From positions 1 to 64,000 of the forward strand of contig NZ_JAINDZ010000028.1 of assembly GCF_019802345.1 (NCBI RefSeq): DNA of 64,000 bases. Reading direction: 5' to 3'. This stretch comes from Methylosinus sp. Sm6. Lineage in GTDB: Bacteria; Pseudomonadota; Alphaproteobacteria; Rhizobiales; Beijerinckiaceae. Position 1 is the first letter of the stretch. Every line of letters starts with the position of its first letter. The position numbers were made by a program, and so were the translations under genes. The notes beneath the pieces are model-generated. The model was not told the origin of the DNA, made no database searches, and saw nothing but the letters and a program-made list of their open reading frames with translations. This document shows positions 1 through 8,043 of the stretch, piece after piece.

Positions 1-2
1 CG

Positions 3-266
3 GGAATCGAATCGCAGAGGCATCATCGCCACCGCCGCAGCGCCGGCGAGGGGGCACTGGTCAGTACCCCGGCTAACCAAGATTCTAACTTTGAAGAGCG
101 CGTGCGCGATGTGGAGAACATCGCCGGCAGGCTTTCGTCCAAACCCAAAGCAACAACATCAACAAGGACTCGTAGGCCCGCGTATTTCCGCAGAGACGGC
201 TCTACGACCACCAATACTGCCAGCGCATCGCGACCGCCTCTCGGGAAATCGCGAGGCACGCGATGA
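3..266 (+). CDS. C-terminal part of an unidentified upstream gene (possibly the ICE replication initiator repA)
   Basis: An open frame enters from the left edge and runs about 87 codons to a TGA at 264-266. That stop overlaps the parA ATG at 263 as ATGA, the same coupling seen between the next several genes. The visible peptide is basic and Ser/Thr-rich at its end and has no motif I can name. In related alphaproteobacterial ICEs the gene before parA is usually a RepA-type replication initiator, so that identity is inferred from position only. Confidence 0.4.
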   Translation, partial: GIESQRHHRHRRSAGEGALVSTPANQDSNFEERVRDVENIAGRLSSKPKATTSTRTRRPAYFRRDGSTTTNTASASRPPLGKSRGTR

Positions 267-913
267 TCGTGGCGTTCCTCAATCAGAAGGGCGGTGTCGG
301 TAAAACGACACTCGCGCTGCATCTCGCCGGCGAATGGGCGGGAAGGGGCAAGCGCGTCACACTGGTCGACGCGGATCCGCAGGGCTCGGCGCTCGACTGG
401 TCGCAGCAACGGGCGCGAGAAAGGCTCCCCCGGCTCTTCGGCGTCGTCGGCCTGGCGCGCGACACGCTCCATCGGGAAGCGCCCGAACTGGCACGCGACG
501 CCGATCATGTCGTCATCGACGGCCCGCCGCGTGTCGCCGGGCTCATGCGCTCGGCGCTGCTCGCCGCCGATCTGGTGTTGATCCCCGTGCAGCCCTCGCC
601 GCTCGACGGCTGGGCCTCGGCGGAAATGCTGGCGCTCCTCGCCGAGGCGCGCATCTACCGGCCGGAACTGAGCGCCCGTTTCGTGCTCAATCGCTGCGGC
701 GCCCGCACCGTGCTGGCGCGCGAAACCGCGGAAACGCTGGCCGATCACAACCCGCCCGTGCTCGCCAGCACGATCGGCCAGCGTGTCGCTTTCGCGGCCG
801 CCGCGCAGACCGGACGCCTCGTGTCGGAACTCCACGACGACGTTCCCGGCGCGCGCGAGATCTCGGCATTGGCCGCCGAGATCGAACGGCTTGGCGTCGG
901 GAGGCGCGCATGA
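263..913 (+). CDS. parA: ParA-family partition ATPase
   Basis: This 216-aa protein has the deviant Walker A motif KGGVGKTT near residues 9-16, the A' motif VDADPQGS near residues 37-44 and a Walker B-like VVIDGPP near residues 83-89. These define the ParA/MinD ATPase family, in the short IncC/Soj-like form without an N-terminal DNA-binding domain. It probably stabilises the excised, circular form of the ICE. The start overlaps the preceding stop and its own stop overlaps the next ATG, so it sits in a translationally coupled chain with the small partition protein and DUF2840. Confidence 0.9.
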   Translation: MIVAFLNQKGGVGKTTLALHLAGEWAGRGKRVTLVDADPQGSALDWSQQRARERLPRLFGVVGLARDTLHREAPELARDADHVVIDGPPRVAGLMRSALLAADLVLIPVQPSPLDGWASAEMLALLAEARIYRPELSARFVLNRCGARTVLARETAETLADHNPPVLASTIGQRVAFAAAAQTGRLVSELHDDVPGAREISALAAEIERLGVGRRA

Positions 914-1161
914 GCGGGCGCACCCGACGCGGCTTCGCCTCACGGCCCGCCAATCCCGAACTCTGGATCAAGGCCGCCGACACGCTGTCGCCGCGCGTTG
1001 GCGAAGCAAGCGGCTTCACCGCGCGCCTGACGATCGACGTGACGCCCGAGCTGCGCGCTCGCATCAAGATCGCCGCTTTTCGGCGGGGACAGACCGTCGC
1101 CGACATTCTGCGCGATTTGCTCGCGCGCGAATTCCCGACAACCGAAGGAGACCCGTCATGA
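910..1161 (+). CDS. Small partition-associated protein (ParB-like or ribbon-helix-helix)
   Basis: This 83-aa protein starts at an ATG overlapping the parA stop (ATGA). Its central part, from TARLTIDVTPELRARIKIAA to DILRDLLAREF, has the beta-strand plus two-helix pattern of ribbon-helix-helix DNA binders, which in plasmid systems serve as the partner of a short ParA. Position after parA and before DUF2840 is the usual one in Tn4371-like alphaproteobacterial ICEs. The role as centromere-binding or autoregulatory partner is inferred from fold and location. Confidence 0.75.
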   Translation: MSGRTRRGFASRPANPELWIKAADTLSPRVGEASGFTARLTIDVTPELRARIKIAAFRRGQTVADILRDLLAREFPTTEGDPS

Positions 1162-1679
1162 CCGGCGCCGCGGCCCCCCGCGTGCGCGCCGGCCCCGTGC
1201 CGCCCGCGCATCCCTCCGACAACCTCACCCACGTCGAACTGACCTGGATCGAGAAGCGTATCGAGAATTGGATCAGGTTCGGCCGCGAGGCGAATGAACA
1301 GGTGCTCGATCGTCGTCGGCGCGTCCTGTCGTTCCGTCCAGGCAGCACTTTCGCCTTCGTGCGCTGGGTCGCCAACGACTTCGGCACCATCATCTCGCGC
1401 ATCGACATCGTGCGCGCCGTGGCGCCCGGTCAGTCCTGCCAGACGATCCCTTTCGTGCGTCCCGGCGGCGACATCCTGCTGAAGGTCGAGCGCTGGCCGA
1501 GGGTCGAACAAGTGCTCCGGCACATCGACGCCGTGGAAGCAGCCGGGATCGACGCCTGCGAGGTCGCGCCTGACCACTGGCGGCACATTCACAACCGGAT
1601 GAGCGCCGGCCACGAGCCGCGCGCCTACACGATCGAGCGCCATCAGGCATGGCTCAAGCGGCGGGGGATCGAAGGATGA
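1158..1679 (+). CDS. DUF2840 family protein
   Basis: This 173-aa protein carries the conserved DUF2840 features: the TWIEKRIENWIRFGR segment near residue 30, STFAFVRWVANDFGT mid-protein and the YTIERHQAWL tail. The family is found almost only in conjugative elements, between parA/parB and the TraF peptidase, and has no known biochemical function. Start and stop both overlap neighbouring genes as ATGA, so it is probably co-translated with them. Confidence 0.85.
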   Translation: MTGAAAPRVRAGPVPPAHPSDNLTHVELTWIEKRIENWIRFGREANEQVLDRRRRVLSFRPGSTFAFVRWVANDFGTIISRIDIVRAVAPGQSCQTIPFVRPGGDILLKVERWPRVEQVLRHIDAVEAAGIDACEVAPDHWRHIHNRMSAGHEPRAYTIERHQAWLKRRGIEG

Positions 1680-2221
1680 CCCGCTTCGGCTACGTCATGC
1701 TGACGTATCTCGTGACGCTGGCCATCGCCATCGCGTCCTTCTTTCCCATCCCGGTCCGCCTGGTCTGGAACGCCTCCGCCAGTGCCCCGATCGGCCTCTA
1801 CGGGATCGAGCCCGCCCGCCATCTCGCTGTCACCGATCTGGTGGCGGTGACGCCGCCGGAGCCGTTTGCCGACTTCATGGTCGACCGCGGCTATATCGGC
1901 CGCGACGTGCCGCTCATGAAGCGCGTCATGGCGCTGCCGGGGCAAGTAGTCTGCCGCGCCGGCCACAGCATCACCGTCGACGGCGTGCCGCTTGGCGACG
2001 CGCTCGACCGCGACCGCATGGGCCGCGCGTTGCCGGTTTGGCGCGGCTGCCGGCGCATCGCGGACGGCGACCTCTTCCTCATGAACCCGGACATCCGCGA
2101 CAGCCTTGACGGCCGTTACTTCGGCCCGATTGCGGCGCGCAGCGTCATTGGCCGTGCGACGCCGCTCTACACCGACGAGGACGGCGATGGCCGCTTCGTG
2201 TGGCGCGCACCGACACGCTGA
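1676..2221 (+). CDS. traF: TraF-type S26 signal peptidase of the conjugation system
   Basis: This 181-aa protein has an N-terminal membrane segment (about residues 5-28) followed by the S26 peptidase boxes. The Ser nucleophile lies in SAPIGLYG near residue 40 and the Lys general base in PLMKRVMALPGQ near residues 78-84. In RP4 and related systems TraF cyclises and matures the TrbC pilin in the inner membrane, and a trbC gene lies about 11 kb downstream here. The ATG overlapping the DUF2840 stop was chosen over an upstream ATG because of the consistent coupling pattern. Confidence 0.9.
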   Translation: MTRFGYVMLTYLVTLAIAIASFFPIPVRLVWNASASAPIGLYGIEPARHLAVTDLVAVTPPEPFADFMVDRGYIGRDVPLMKRVMALPGQVVCRAGHSITVDGVPLGDALDRDRMGRALPVWRGCRRIADGDLFLMNPDIRDSLDGRYFGPIAARSVIGRATPLYTDEDGDGRFVWRAPTR

Positions 2222-2287
2222 CTGTTCGCAAACAGCAGATGCACGACGCGACACCTTCCCTTCCACCACCAGCAACAGGAGACTTTC

Positions 2288-2623
2288 ATGCCGCAAATTG
2301 GCCAGTTCACACGCGAGACGACAGGTTTCGTCGGACGCATCCACACGCTCACGGTTTACCGCGAACTCACCCTCGTTCCGGCCGAACCGTCTGATGCTGA
2401 AAACGCGCCCGACTATCGCATCCATCAAGGCAATGACGACGGCCCCGAGATCGGCGCGGGCTGGAAGCGCACCGGCGAACGTGCGGGCGACTACATCGCG
2501 CTCGTCATCGACGACCCGACTCTGCCGCAGCCGATCCGCGCCAATCTGTTCCGCGACGATGACGATGGAACGTCCTGGTCGCTGCACTGGAGCCGTCCGG
2601 CCAAGCGCAGCGGAAAGGACTGA
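2288..2623 (+). CDS. DUF736 family protein
   Basis: This 111-aa protein starts IGQFTRETTGFVGRIHTL and contains the conserved NAPDYRIH segment near residues 38-45, a DUF736 hallmark. A good ribosome-binding site (AGGAG) lies about 7 bases before the ATG. The family is typical of ICEs and rhizobial plasmids and sits between traF and the transglycosylase; a DNA-associated or regulatory role has been suggested for relatives but is not shown by this sequence. Confidence 0.85.
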   Translation: MPQIGQFTRETTGFVGRIHTLTVYRELTLVPAEPSDAENAPDYRIHQGNDDGPEIGAGWKRTGERAGDYIALVIDDPTLPQPIRANLFRDDDDGTSWSLHWSRPAKRSGKD

Positions 2624-2627
2624 CGTA

Positions 2628-3356
2628 ATGCGCTCGGCTCGCCGCCGCCTCGCCCTTCTTCTCCTTTCCGGCTTGCCGTTCATTGCGACGCCGGCGCCGC
2701 CTGCCATCGCGCAGACCGCGCCGGTCTCGCGCCCAGCGCCGGCCGATCCCTACGCCGCGCCTATCGCCGAGGCTTCGCAACGCTTCGGCGTTCCGGCCGC
2801 CTGGATCAGGGCCGTCATGGGCGTCGAGAGTGCAAACGATCCGCGCGCCATTTCACCCAAGGGCGCGATGGGGCTCATGCAGATCATGCCGGAGACATGG
2901 ACGTATCTGCGCGCCCGGCATCGCCTCGGGCGCGATCCATACGATCCGCGCGACAACATCCTGGCGGGCGCGGCATATCTGCGGGAGTTGCACGACCGCT
3001 ACGGTTCACCCGGTTTCCTCGCGGCCTATAACGCCGGCCCCGGTCGCTACGAGGACTATCTCGCGGGCCGTCCTCTGCCCTCCGAAACGCGCGCCTATGT
3101 CGCCGCTCTCGCGCCGGTGATTGACGGTGGCACGTCGCCCGCGCCGATCATCGTCGCGGCCGCCGATCTGCTAGCCTGGACACGCGCACCGCTCTTCATC
3201 GAACAGCCGAACCGCACACCCGGCGCCGATCCTGTGTCGGATGAGCGACTGGCCGGAGACGCATCGGCCGCATCCGCTATGCGCGATGTCTCCGCCCTCG
3301 CACCACAATCGGCGGGCCTCTTCGTCGCGCGTTCCGCTTCAGGAGAGCCGCGATGA
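2628..3356 (+). CDS. Periplasmic lytic transglycosylase (conjugation, VirB1-like)
   Basis: This 242-aa protein has a signal peptide (residues 1-28, ending near AIAQ) and an SLT/goose-lysozyme domain. The catalytic Glu is in AVMGVESANDP near residue 67, followed by GAMGLMQIMPET and the AAYNAGPGR motif. Such enzymes open peptidoglycan so the type IV secretion channel can be built. It follows DUF736 after a 4-base gap, and its C-terminal 90 residues are low-complexity and poorly conserved. Confidence 0.9.
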   Translation: MRSARRRLALLLLSGLPFIATPAPPAIAQTAPVSRPAPADPYAAPIAEASQRFGVPAAWIRAVMGVESANDPRAISPKGAMGLMQIMPETWTYLRARHRLGRDPYDPRDNILAGAAYLRELHDRYGSPGFLAAYNAGPGRYEDYLAGRPLPSETRAYVAALAPVIDGGTSPAPIIVAAADLLAWTRAPLFIEQPNRTPGADPVSDERLAGDASAASAMRDVSALAPQSAGLFVARSASGEPR

Positions 3357-3600
3357 TAGCCGACTGGCCCATTCGCATCCTATCGCACTCCTGCGCGTCA
3401 AAGTCGGTGTGCAGGCGGGACCGGAACAACACAACCGACCGATGGCAGGATAAAGGGGCGCGATGTGCGCTTCGGTTCGGTTGTGCTTTTTCAATGGGTT
3501 ATGCCCCGCTTTCGCGAGGTGCGCCGGATCGGCGCAGCCTGCGCTCCCGCTCATTTCCAAACGAAATCATCGCGTTGCCGCGATGTGCGGGTCATCGGTC
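3357..3600 (+). other. Gap upstream of the relaxase gene, candidate oriT region
   Basis: About 245 bases separate the transglycosylase stop from the best relaxase start, inside an otherwise tightly packed operon. The stretch contains a GC-rich segment around 3455-3530 with runs such as GGGGCG and partly self-complementary pieces, including GATGTGCG copies near 3462 and 3583. Relaxase genes usually lie next to their own nic site, so this is the most likely place for oriT. No nic consensus was recognised. Confidence 0.3.
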
Positions 3601-5337
3601 ATGACCGACGACCACGAATTCCGCATCCGGCCGGGCCGCATCCGCTCGACCAGCGCGCAACGGGCGCGGCCCTTCATCGCCCAGGCCCTGGCGGCCGCGC
3701 AGCGGGCCGGCGGCAGCGTCTCCCGGCAAGGGAAGATCGGACCCGGCGCGCGCTCCCGGTTCGGGCGCGGCCAGCGCGCCTCGATCCAGGCGAACCGCCT
3801 CGTCACCGCGCGCTCGCGCGGCGCGGTCATCAAGGCGCGCGTCGTCCGCCAGGGCGGCCGCTCCGCGCCGCTCGCGACCCATCTCGACTATCTGCGGCGC
3901 GACGGCGTCACCCGGGATGGGGAGAAGGCCCGGCTGTTCGGTCCGGGCGGCGGCGACGCGGATGCCAAGGATTTCGCCAGGCGTGCCGAAGACGATCGCC
4001 ACCATTTCCGCTTCATCGTCTCACCTGACGACGCGCTGGAGATGTCCGACCTCAAGGGCTTCACCCGCGAGCTCGTCGGCCAGATGGAGAAGGATCTCGG
4101 CACGCGGCTCGAATGGGTCGCGGTCGATCACTGGAACACCGAGCATCCGCACGTCCATCTGATCGTGCGCGGCGTGCGCGAGGACGGCGAGAACCTCGTC
4201 ATCTCGCGCGACTATATCAAGGAGGGCATGCGCGATCGGGCGCGCGATCTCATCACTCAGGAGCTGGGGCCGCGCACGGATCAGGAAATCCGCCGCACGC
4301 TCGAGCGGCAGATCGACGCCGATCGCTGGACCAATCTCGATCGCCAGCTCGCGCGCGACAGCTACCGCACCGGCATCATCGACCTCGCGCCGCATCCCGA
4401 TCGCCGGCCCGACGAATTCCACGCCTTGAAGATCGGGCGGCTGCGTAAGCTCGAAAAGCTTGGACTTGCCGACGAGATCGGCCCGGGCCAATGGACGATG
4501 TCCGAGAAGGCCGAGGCGACGCTGCGCGAACTTGGGCTACGTGGCGATATCATTAAGCGGATCCATCACGGCCTCACCGAACGCGGCATCGAGCGCGGCG
4601 CGGCGAGCTATGTGCTCGCCTCCGAAAGCCTCGACGATCCCGTCATCGGCCGCCTGGTCGCGCGTGGGCTCGACGATGAACTGAAGGGCACAGCCTTCGT
4701 CGTGCTCGACGGCGTCGACGGGCGCACCCACCATATCAAGCTGCCCGATCTCGATGCGGCCGGCGACGGCGCGCCGGGCTCGATCGTCGAGCCCCGCAAG
4801 TTCGACGACGCGCGCGGCCAGCGGCGCGTCGCCATCGCGGTGCGCTCCGATCTCGACATCGAACGGCAGGTCACCGCCACGGGTGCAACCTGGCTCGACC
4901 GGCAGAATATCGCCCGCGAGCCTGTGGCGCTCGGCGGCGGCTTCGGCGCCGAGGTGCGCGAGGCCATGGACCGTCGCGCCGAGTATCTTGTCGGTCAGGG
5001 CCTCGCCGAGCGCCAGAAGCGCGGCGTCAGCTTCCAGCCCGGCCTCGTCGACACACTCCGCCGCCGCGAGCTCGACGCAGTCGCCGGGAAGATCGCTGCT
5101 GAGACCGGCAGGCCGCGAGTGAAGCCGGAAGCCGGCGAATATGTCTCCGGCGCCTACCAGCGGCGGCTGACGCTCGCGAGCGGCCGCTTCGCCATGATCG
5201 ACGACGGGCTCGGCTTCAGTCTCGTGCCCTGGACGCCTTCACTCGAAAGGCAGCTCGGCCGTCACGTCTCCGGCGTCGCGCGGGCCGATGGCGGGGTGGA
5301 CTGGAGCTTCGGCCGCAAGCGCGGACTCGGCCTCTAA
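3601..5337 (+). CDS. DUF3363 relaxase (VirD2-like, HUH nuclease)
   Basis: This 578-aa protein has a basic N-terminus, a relaxase core and a long DUF3363 C-terminal part. The metal-binding HUH motif is seen as EHPHVHLIVRG near residues 180-190; candidate catalytic tyrosines include the one in HLDYLRRDGV near residue 98. Relaxases nick oriT and pilot the strand through the TraG/Trb channel. Upstream in-frame ATGs exist, but the ATG at 3601 begins the conserved sequence TDDHEFRIRPGRI. It ends the first transfer operon before cargo block 1 begins. Confidence 0.88.
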   Translation: MTDDHEFRIRPGRIRSTSAQRARPFIAQALAAAQRAGGSVSRQGKIGPGARSRFGRGQRASIQANRLVTARSRGAVIKARVVRQGGRSAPLATHLDYLRRDGVTRDGEKARLFGPGGGDADAKDFARRAEDDRHHFRFIVSPDDALEMSDLKGFTRELVGQMEKDLGTRLEWVAVDHWNTEHPHVHLIVRGVREDGENLVISRDYIKEGMRDRARDLITQELGPRTDQEIRRTLERQIDADRWTNLDRQLARDSYRTGIIDLAPHPDRRPDEFHALKIGRLRKLEKLGLADEIGPGQWTMSEKAEATLRELGLRGDIIKRIHHGLTERGIERGAASYVLASESLDDPVIGRLVARGLDDELKGTAFVVLDGVDGRTHHIKLPDLDAAGDGAPGSIVEPRKFDDARGQRRVAIAVRSDLDIERQVTATGATWLDRQNIAREPVALGGGFGAEVREAMDRRAEYLVGQGLAERQKRGVSFQPGLVDTLRRRELDAVAGKIAAETGRPRVKPEAGEYVSGAYQRRLTLASGRFAMIDDGLGFSLVPWTPSLERQLGRHVSGVARADGGVDWSFGRKRGLGL

Positions 5338-5409
5338 GATCACGCTAGACCGCGTCCGCTTCTTGCCCGAGCCGCGCCAACTCTCGCCGCCGCATGGCGG
5401 CGAGGTCCA

Positions 5410-5826
5410 TCAGGCAAGGCGCTGACCAAGATGGGCGAGCGCGACCAGTGTTGCTCGGGTCAACGGGGCCGGCAGTTGATCCAGTCTGAACCATCCCCAT
5501 GCTGCCAGCGCGTTCGGTTCGAGGATTTGCGGCTCGCCCTCAGAATCCTCGACGATATAGACGGGCGCCACCCAATGCTCATCGCGTTCGACGTCAATCT
5601 GATCGACCAAGCACAACAGGCGTCGCGGCTGGATCACAAGCCCGAGTTCCTCGGCAATCTCGCGGGCGGCCGCGGCGGACACTGTCTCGAGCCAGTCGAC
5701 CTTGCCGCCGGGCAAACCCCAGTGGTCCGCCTCAGGCGGACGTTTGCGCTTGACCAGCAGGAGCTTGCCATCCCGCAGGAGCGCCGCTCCGCAGCCGACG
5801 CGCGGTGAGCGTACTTCACCGTTCAT
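5410..5826 (-). CDS. Nudix hydrolase
   Basis: This 138-aa protein has a complete Nudix box, GKVDWLETVSAAAAREIAEELG near residues 41-63, matching Gx5Ex7REUxEExGU. It would hydrolyse a nucleoside diphosphate linked to another group, releasing a monophosphate. Its start overlaps the end of the upstream LOG-family gene by 11 bases, so the two form a unit read leftwards. LOG enzymes act on nucleoside monophosphates, so sequential action of the pair is possible but is inference. It lies in cargo between the relaxase gene and traG. Confidence 0.88.
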   Translation of the reverse strand: MNGEVRSPRVGCGAALLRDGKLLLVKRKRPPEADHWGLPGGKVDWLETVSAAAAREIAEELGLVIQPRRLLCLVDQIDVERDEHWVAPVYIVEDSEGEPQILEPNALAAWGWFRLDQLPAPLTRATLVALAHLGQRLA

Positions 5827-6409
5827 GGTGGCCGACCCATTTGGTTACACTTGGCGGGGAATAGCCACGAATGGCCTCGATTAGAATCTCGGGCCTCTCT
5901 TCGACGACGATCATGCGGCGGTGCGCGGGCTTCAGGAATACTTCCTCGACGACATGATCGAGGAAGCCCAGCAGTCGGTCATAGAAGCCCTCGATATTGA
6001 GAAATGCGCACGGCTTGCCATGGCTTCCGAGCTGACCCCAAGTCCAGACCTCGAATATCTCCTCGAGCGTGCCGATGCCGCCAGGCAGAGCGACGAAGGC
6101 GTCGGAGAGTTCGGCCATGAGCGCCTTGCGCTCATGCATGGAGCCAACGACCCGCAGGTCGGCAAGGCCGGTGTGAGCGACCTCGCGCTTGACGAGGCTT
6201 TGCGGCATGACACCGATCACCTCGCCGCCGGCGGCCATCGCTGCGTCGGCCATTGCTCCCATCAAGCCGACGGACGCACCACCGTAGACCAGGCCGATGC
6301 GTTCCCGCACCAAGAGACGGCCCAGCGAAACGGCAGCCTCGCGATAGGCGGAACGTCGACCAGAGTTCGACCCAGAGAAAACGCAAATGCGACGCATATC
6401 GTTGACCAT
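5816..6409 (-). CDS. LOG-family (TIGR00730) nucleoside 5'-monophosphate phosphoribohydrolase
   Basis: This 197-aa protein has the Rossmann-like LOG fold, with RRICVFSGSNSG at the N-terminus, VYGGASVGLMGAMADAA near residues 41-57 and the signature PGGIGTLEEIFE near residues 108-119. Family members cleave the N-glycosidic bond of nucleoside monophosphates, classically releasing active cytokinin, and related enzymes act in nucleoside antibiotic pathways. No isopentenyltransferase is nearby, so cytokinin production cannot be claimed. An ATG four codons in (6397) is an alternative start. It is coupled to the Nudix gene. Confidence 0.87.
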   Translation of the reverse strand: MVNDMRRICVFSGSNSGRRSAYREAAVSLGRLLVRERIGLVYGGASVGLMGAMADAAMAAGGEVIGVMPQSLVKREVAHTGLADLRVVGSMHERKALMAELSDAFVALPGGIGTLEEIFEVWTWGQLGSHGKPCAFLNIEGFYDRLLGFLDHVVEEVFLKPAHRRMIVVEERPEILIEAIRGYSPPSVTKWVGHHER

Positions 6410-6592
6410 GAAGCACTCGAATTGGAACGCGGCTCTATAGCGCGAATCGGTGACGTTGGCACAATGGCGGTCCTTTATTGACAGACGTCCCGCCGATCCA
6501 TTAGAAAGAATGCGCTCTGGCGGAGCTGAACGGTACGTGCCGGAAAACTACTTGCCCCGAAAATCGAGACGGGCTCTCGCGGGGAAAGTGTT

Positions 6593-7219
6593 ATGTTCGG
6601 CCGCCAAGCGCACCTCACCTTCTTCAACGCTTACGACCTGCCCGTGGTGAACATAACCGCGGAGTGCCGGTGTCGCGATTTCGTGACTGCTGCAAAGGCC
6701 CGCAGTCTGCCCCCTTTTTCAGTGCTGCTCTACAGCATCGCGCAAACGAGCCTTGCACTGGCCCCCTTCCGGCACCGCTTGCTCGAAGGACGCACGCATT
6801 GCGTCGACGAATTGCAAGTGTCGTATCCGGTGATCGGGGCTGACGGAAACCTGGACTTCTCGCCCTTTGCGTTCGATCAGGATTTCGAAGAGTTCGTGTC
6901 ACGCTACCTTGCCGATCGCTCCGAAGCTCGGCGGGCGCGACACCTACGCCTCGTACCCATGCATGACCGCAACTACTTGTTCGTGACCTGCCTTCCCTGG
7001 CTGGCCTTCACTGCCATCCAGCACCCGATCGCTCGCTTCGCGGACTGCTCCATTCCCAATATCGCTGCGGGACGATTCAGACCTGCAGAGGGAGATGTCG
7101 TCTTTCCGCTGGCGGTCCAGGCCCATCACGGTCTCGTGGACGGCTGGCACATCTTCCAGTTCATCTCGATGGTGGCGGATTCCTTGAACTCATTCGTGGA
7201 AGACGTCTCCCATGCCTGA
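6593..7219 (+). CDS. CatA-type chloramphenicol acetyltransferase-like protein
   Basis: This 208-aa protein is close to the usual 210-220 aa of type A CATs. It has the catalytic motif HHGLVDGWH near residues 178-186, which fits HHxxxDG with the second His as base, plus the SIPNIAAGRF and PWLAFT segments typical of the trimeric fold. A GGGGAAAG ribosome-binding site precedes the ATG. The N-terminus fits CATs but carries RQAHLTFFNAYDLPVVNITA. It overlaps the following methyltransferase gene by 8 bases. Chloramphenicol may not be the true substrate, since divergent family members acetylate other acceptors. Confidence 0.82.
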   Translation: MFGRQAHLTFFNAYDLPVVNITAECRCRDFVTAAKARSLPPFSVLLYSIAQTSLALAPFRHRLLEGRTHCVDELQVSYPVIGADGNLDFSPFAFDQDFEEFVSRYLADRSEARRARHLRLVPMHDRNYLFVTCLPWLAFTAIQHPIARFADCSIPNIAAGRFRPAEGDVVFPLAVQAHHGLVDGWHIFQFISMVADSLNSFVEDVSHA

Positions 7220-7883
7220 ACCCACGATCTTCCTGCCGGTCGCTGAGGCCTACGATCGTTGGTCGCGCTTTTACGACAGCTACGACAACCCGCTTATCTT
7301 CGGCGTCGATCAGGTGATCGGACTGCTTGCACAAACTGTGGCAGGAAAAGACGTTATCGAGTTCGGCTGCGGCACCGGGCGAAATCTCCTGCAATTGAAG
7401 AAGCATGGCGCAGCCAGCTTGATCGGCTGCGATCTTTCGGCTGGCATGCTCGCGCGCGCGCGGCGCGATCCAGAGCTCGAGCTCCTGCGCCATGACATCA
7501 TGCAGCCGCTGGCGCGGCCGAGCGCCTCGGTCGATGTGGTGCTGTTCTCATTGACGCTGGAGCACGTAGCCGACATTGCGCCGCCGCTGCGCGAAGCCAG
7601 ACGCCTCCTTCGGCCTTCCGGAACGATCCTGCTCATCGAGATCCATCCGTTCATGTCCATGGGCAATGTGGGCGCGCACTTTCGCGACGGCGACGATGTC
7701 GTGCAAATGCCGACCTTTCCGCACGCTTTCTCCGACTATTTGAACACAGCGGCTTCGGTTGGGCTGCGCGTGGCCAAGTGTCGGGAGTGGCGACCTCGCG
7801 ATTTCCGCGGGCCGCTTCCGGCCAAAGTTCTCAAGCGCGGTTCCGATTTCCCCCTATTGGTCGAGTTCTCGCTGCGCCTCTGA
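7212..7883 (+). CDS. Class I SAM-dependent methyltransferase
   Basis: This 223-aa protein has SAM-binding motif I as VIEFGCGTGRNLLQL near residues 48-62, a following GCDLSAGMLARAR (motif II) and LFSLTLEHV mid-protein, placing it in the Methyltransf_11/25 group of small-molecule methyltransferases. Its start overlaps the CAT-like gene by 8 bases, so the two are almost certainly co-expressed and may act on one metabolite. The substrate cannot be read from sequence. Confidence 0.88.
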   Translation: MPEPTIFLPVAEAYDRWSRFYDSYDNPLIFGVDQVIGLLAQTVAGKDVIEFGCGTGRNLLQLKKHGAASLIGCDLSAGMLARARRDPELELLRHDIMQPLARPSASVDVVLFSLTLEHVADIAPPLREARRLLRPSGTILLIEIHPFMSMGNVGAHFRDGDDVVQMPTFPHAFSDYLNTAASVGLRVAKCREWRPRDFRGPLPAKVLKRGSDFPLLVEFSLRL

Positions 7884-8043
7884 GCGACAAACTCCGCCAC
7901 GTGAATGATTCCTTCGGCAAAGCTGGCTATCGACTCCGCACCGCAATTTCTCGCGGCAGGTCACCACCGTCCTCATGATTGTGCCCGCCTAGGCTGCGAC
8001 GTGTGGACCACCGAGTGACTCGGGCGCAGCAATAGCCGCAATG

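Noticed and set aside
334-909. Alternative long frame overlapping parA
   Set aside because: Only its last part (from 910) is a real gene; the upstream part is a shadow of parA.
23-943. 306-codon open frame on the minus strand over parA
   Set aside because: It is antisense to a well supported ParA gene and its peptide is Arg-rich with no motif, typical of a high-GC shadow frame.
3353-3604. 83-codon frame overlapping the transglycosylase stop as ATGA
   Set aside because: The overlap is suggestive, but the peptide is rich in Cys, Arg and Ser with no protein-like pattern and lies in the candidate oriT region.
5343-5409. 21-codon minus-strand frame reading MDLAAMRRRELARLGQEADA
   Set aside because: It looks like a protein end but is too short and its supposed start overlaps the Nudix stop; it may be a remnant, without enough evidence to name it.
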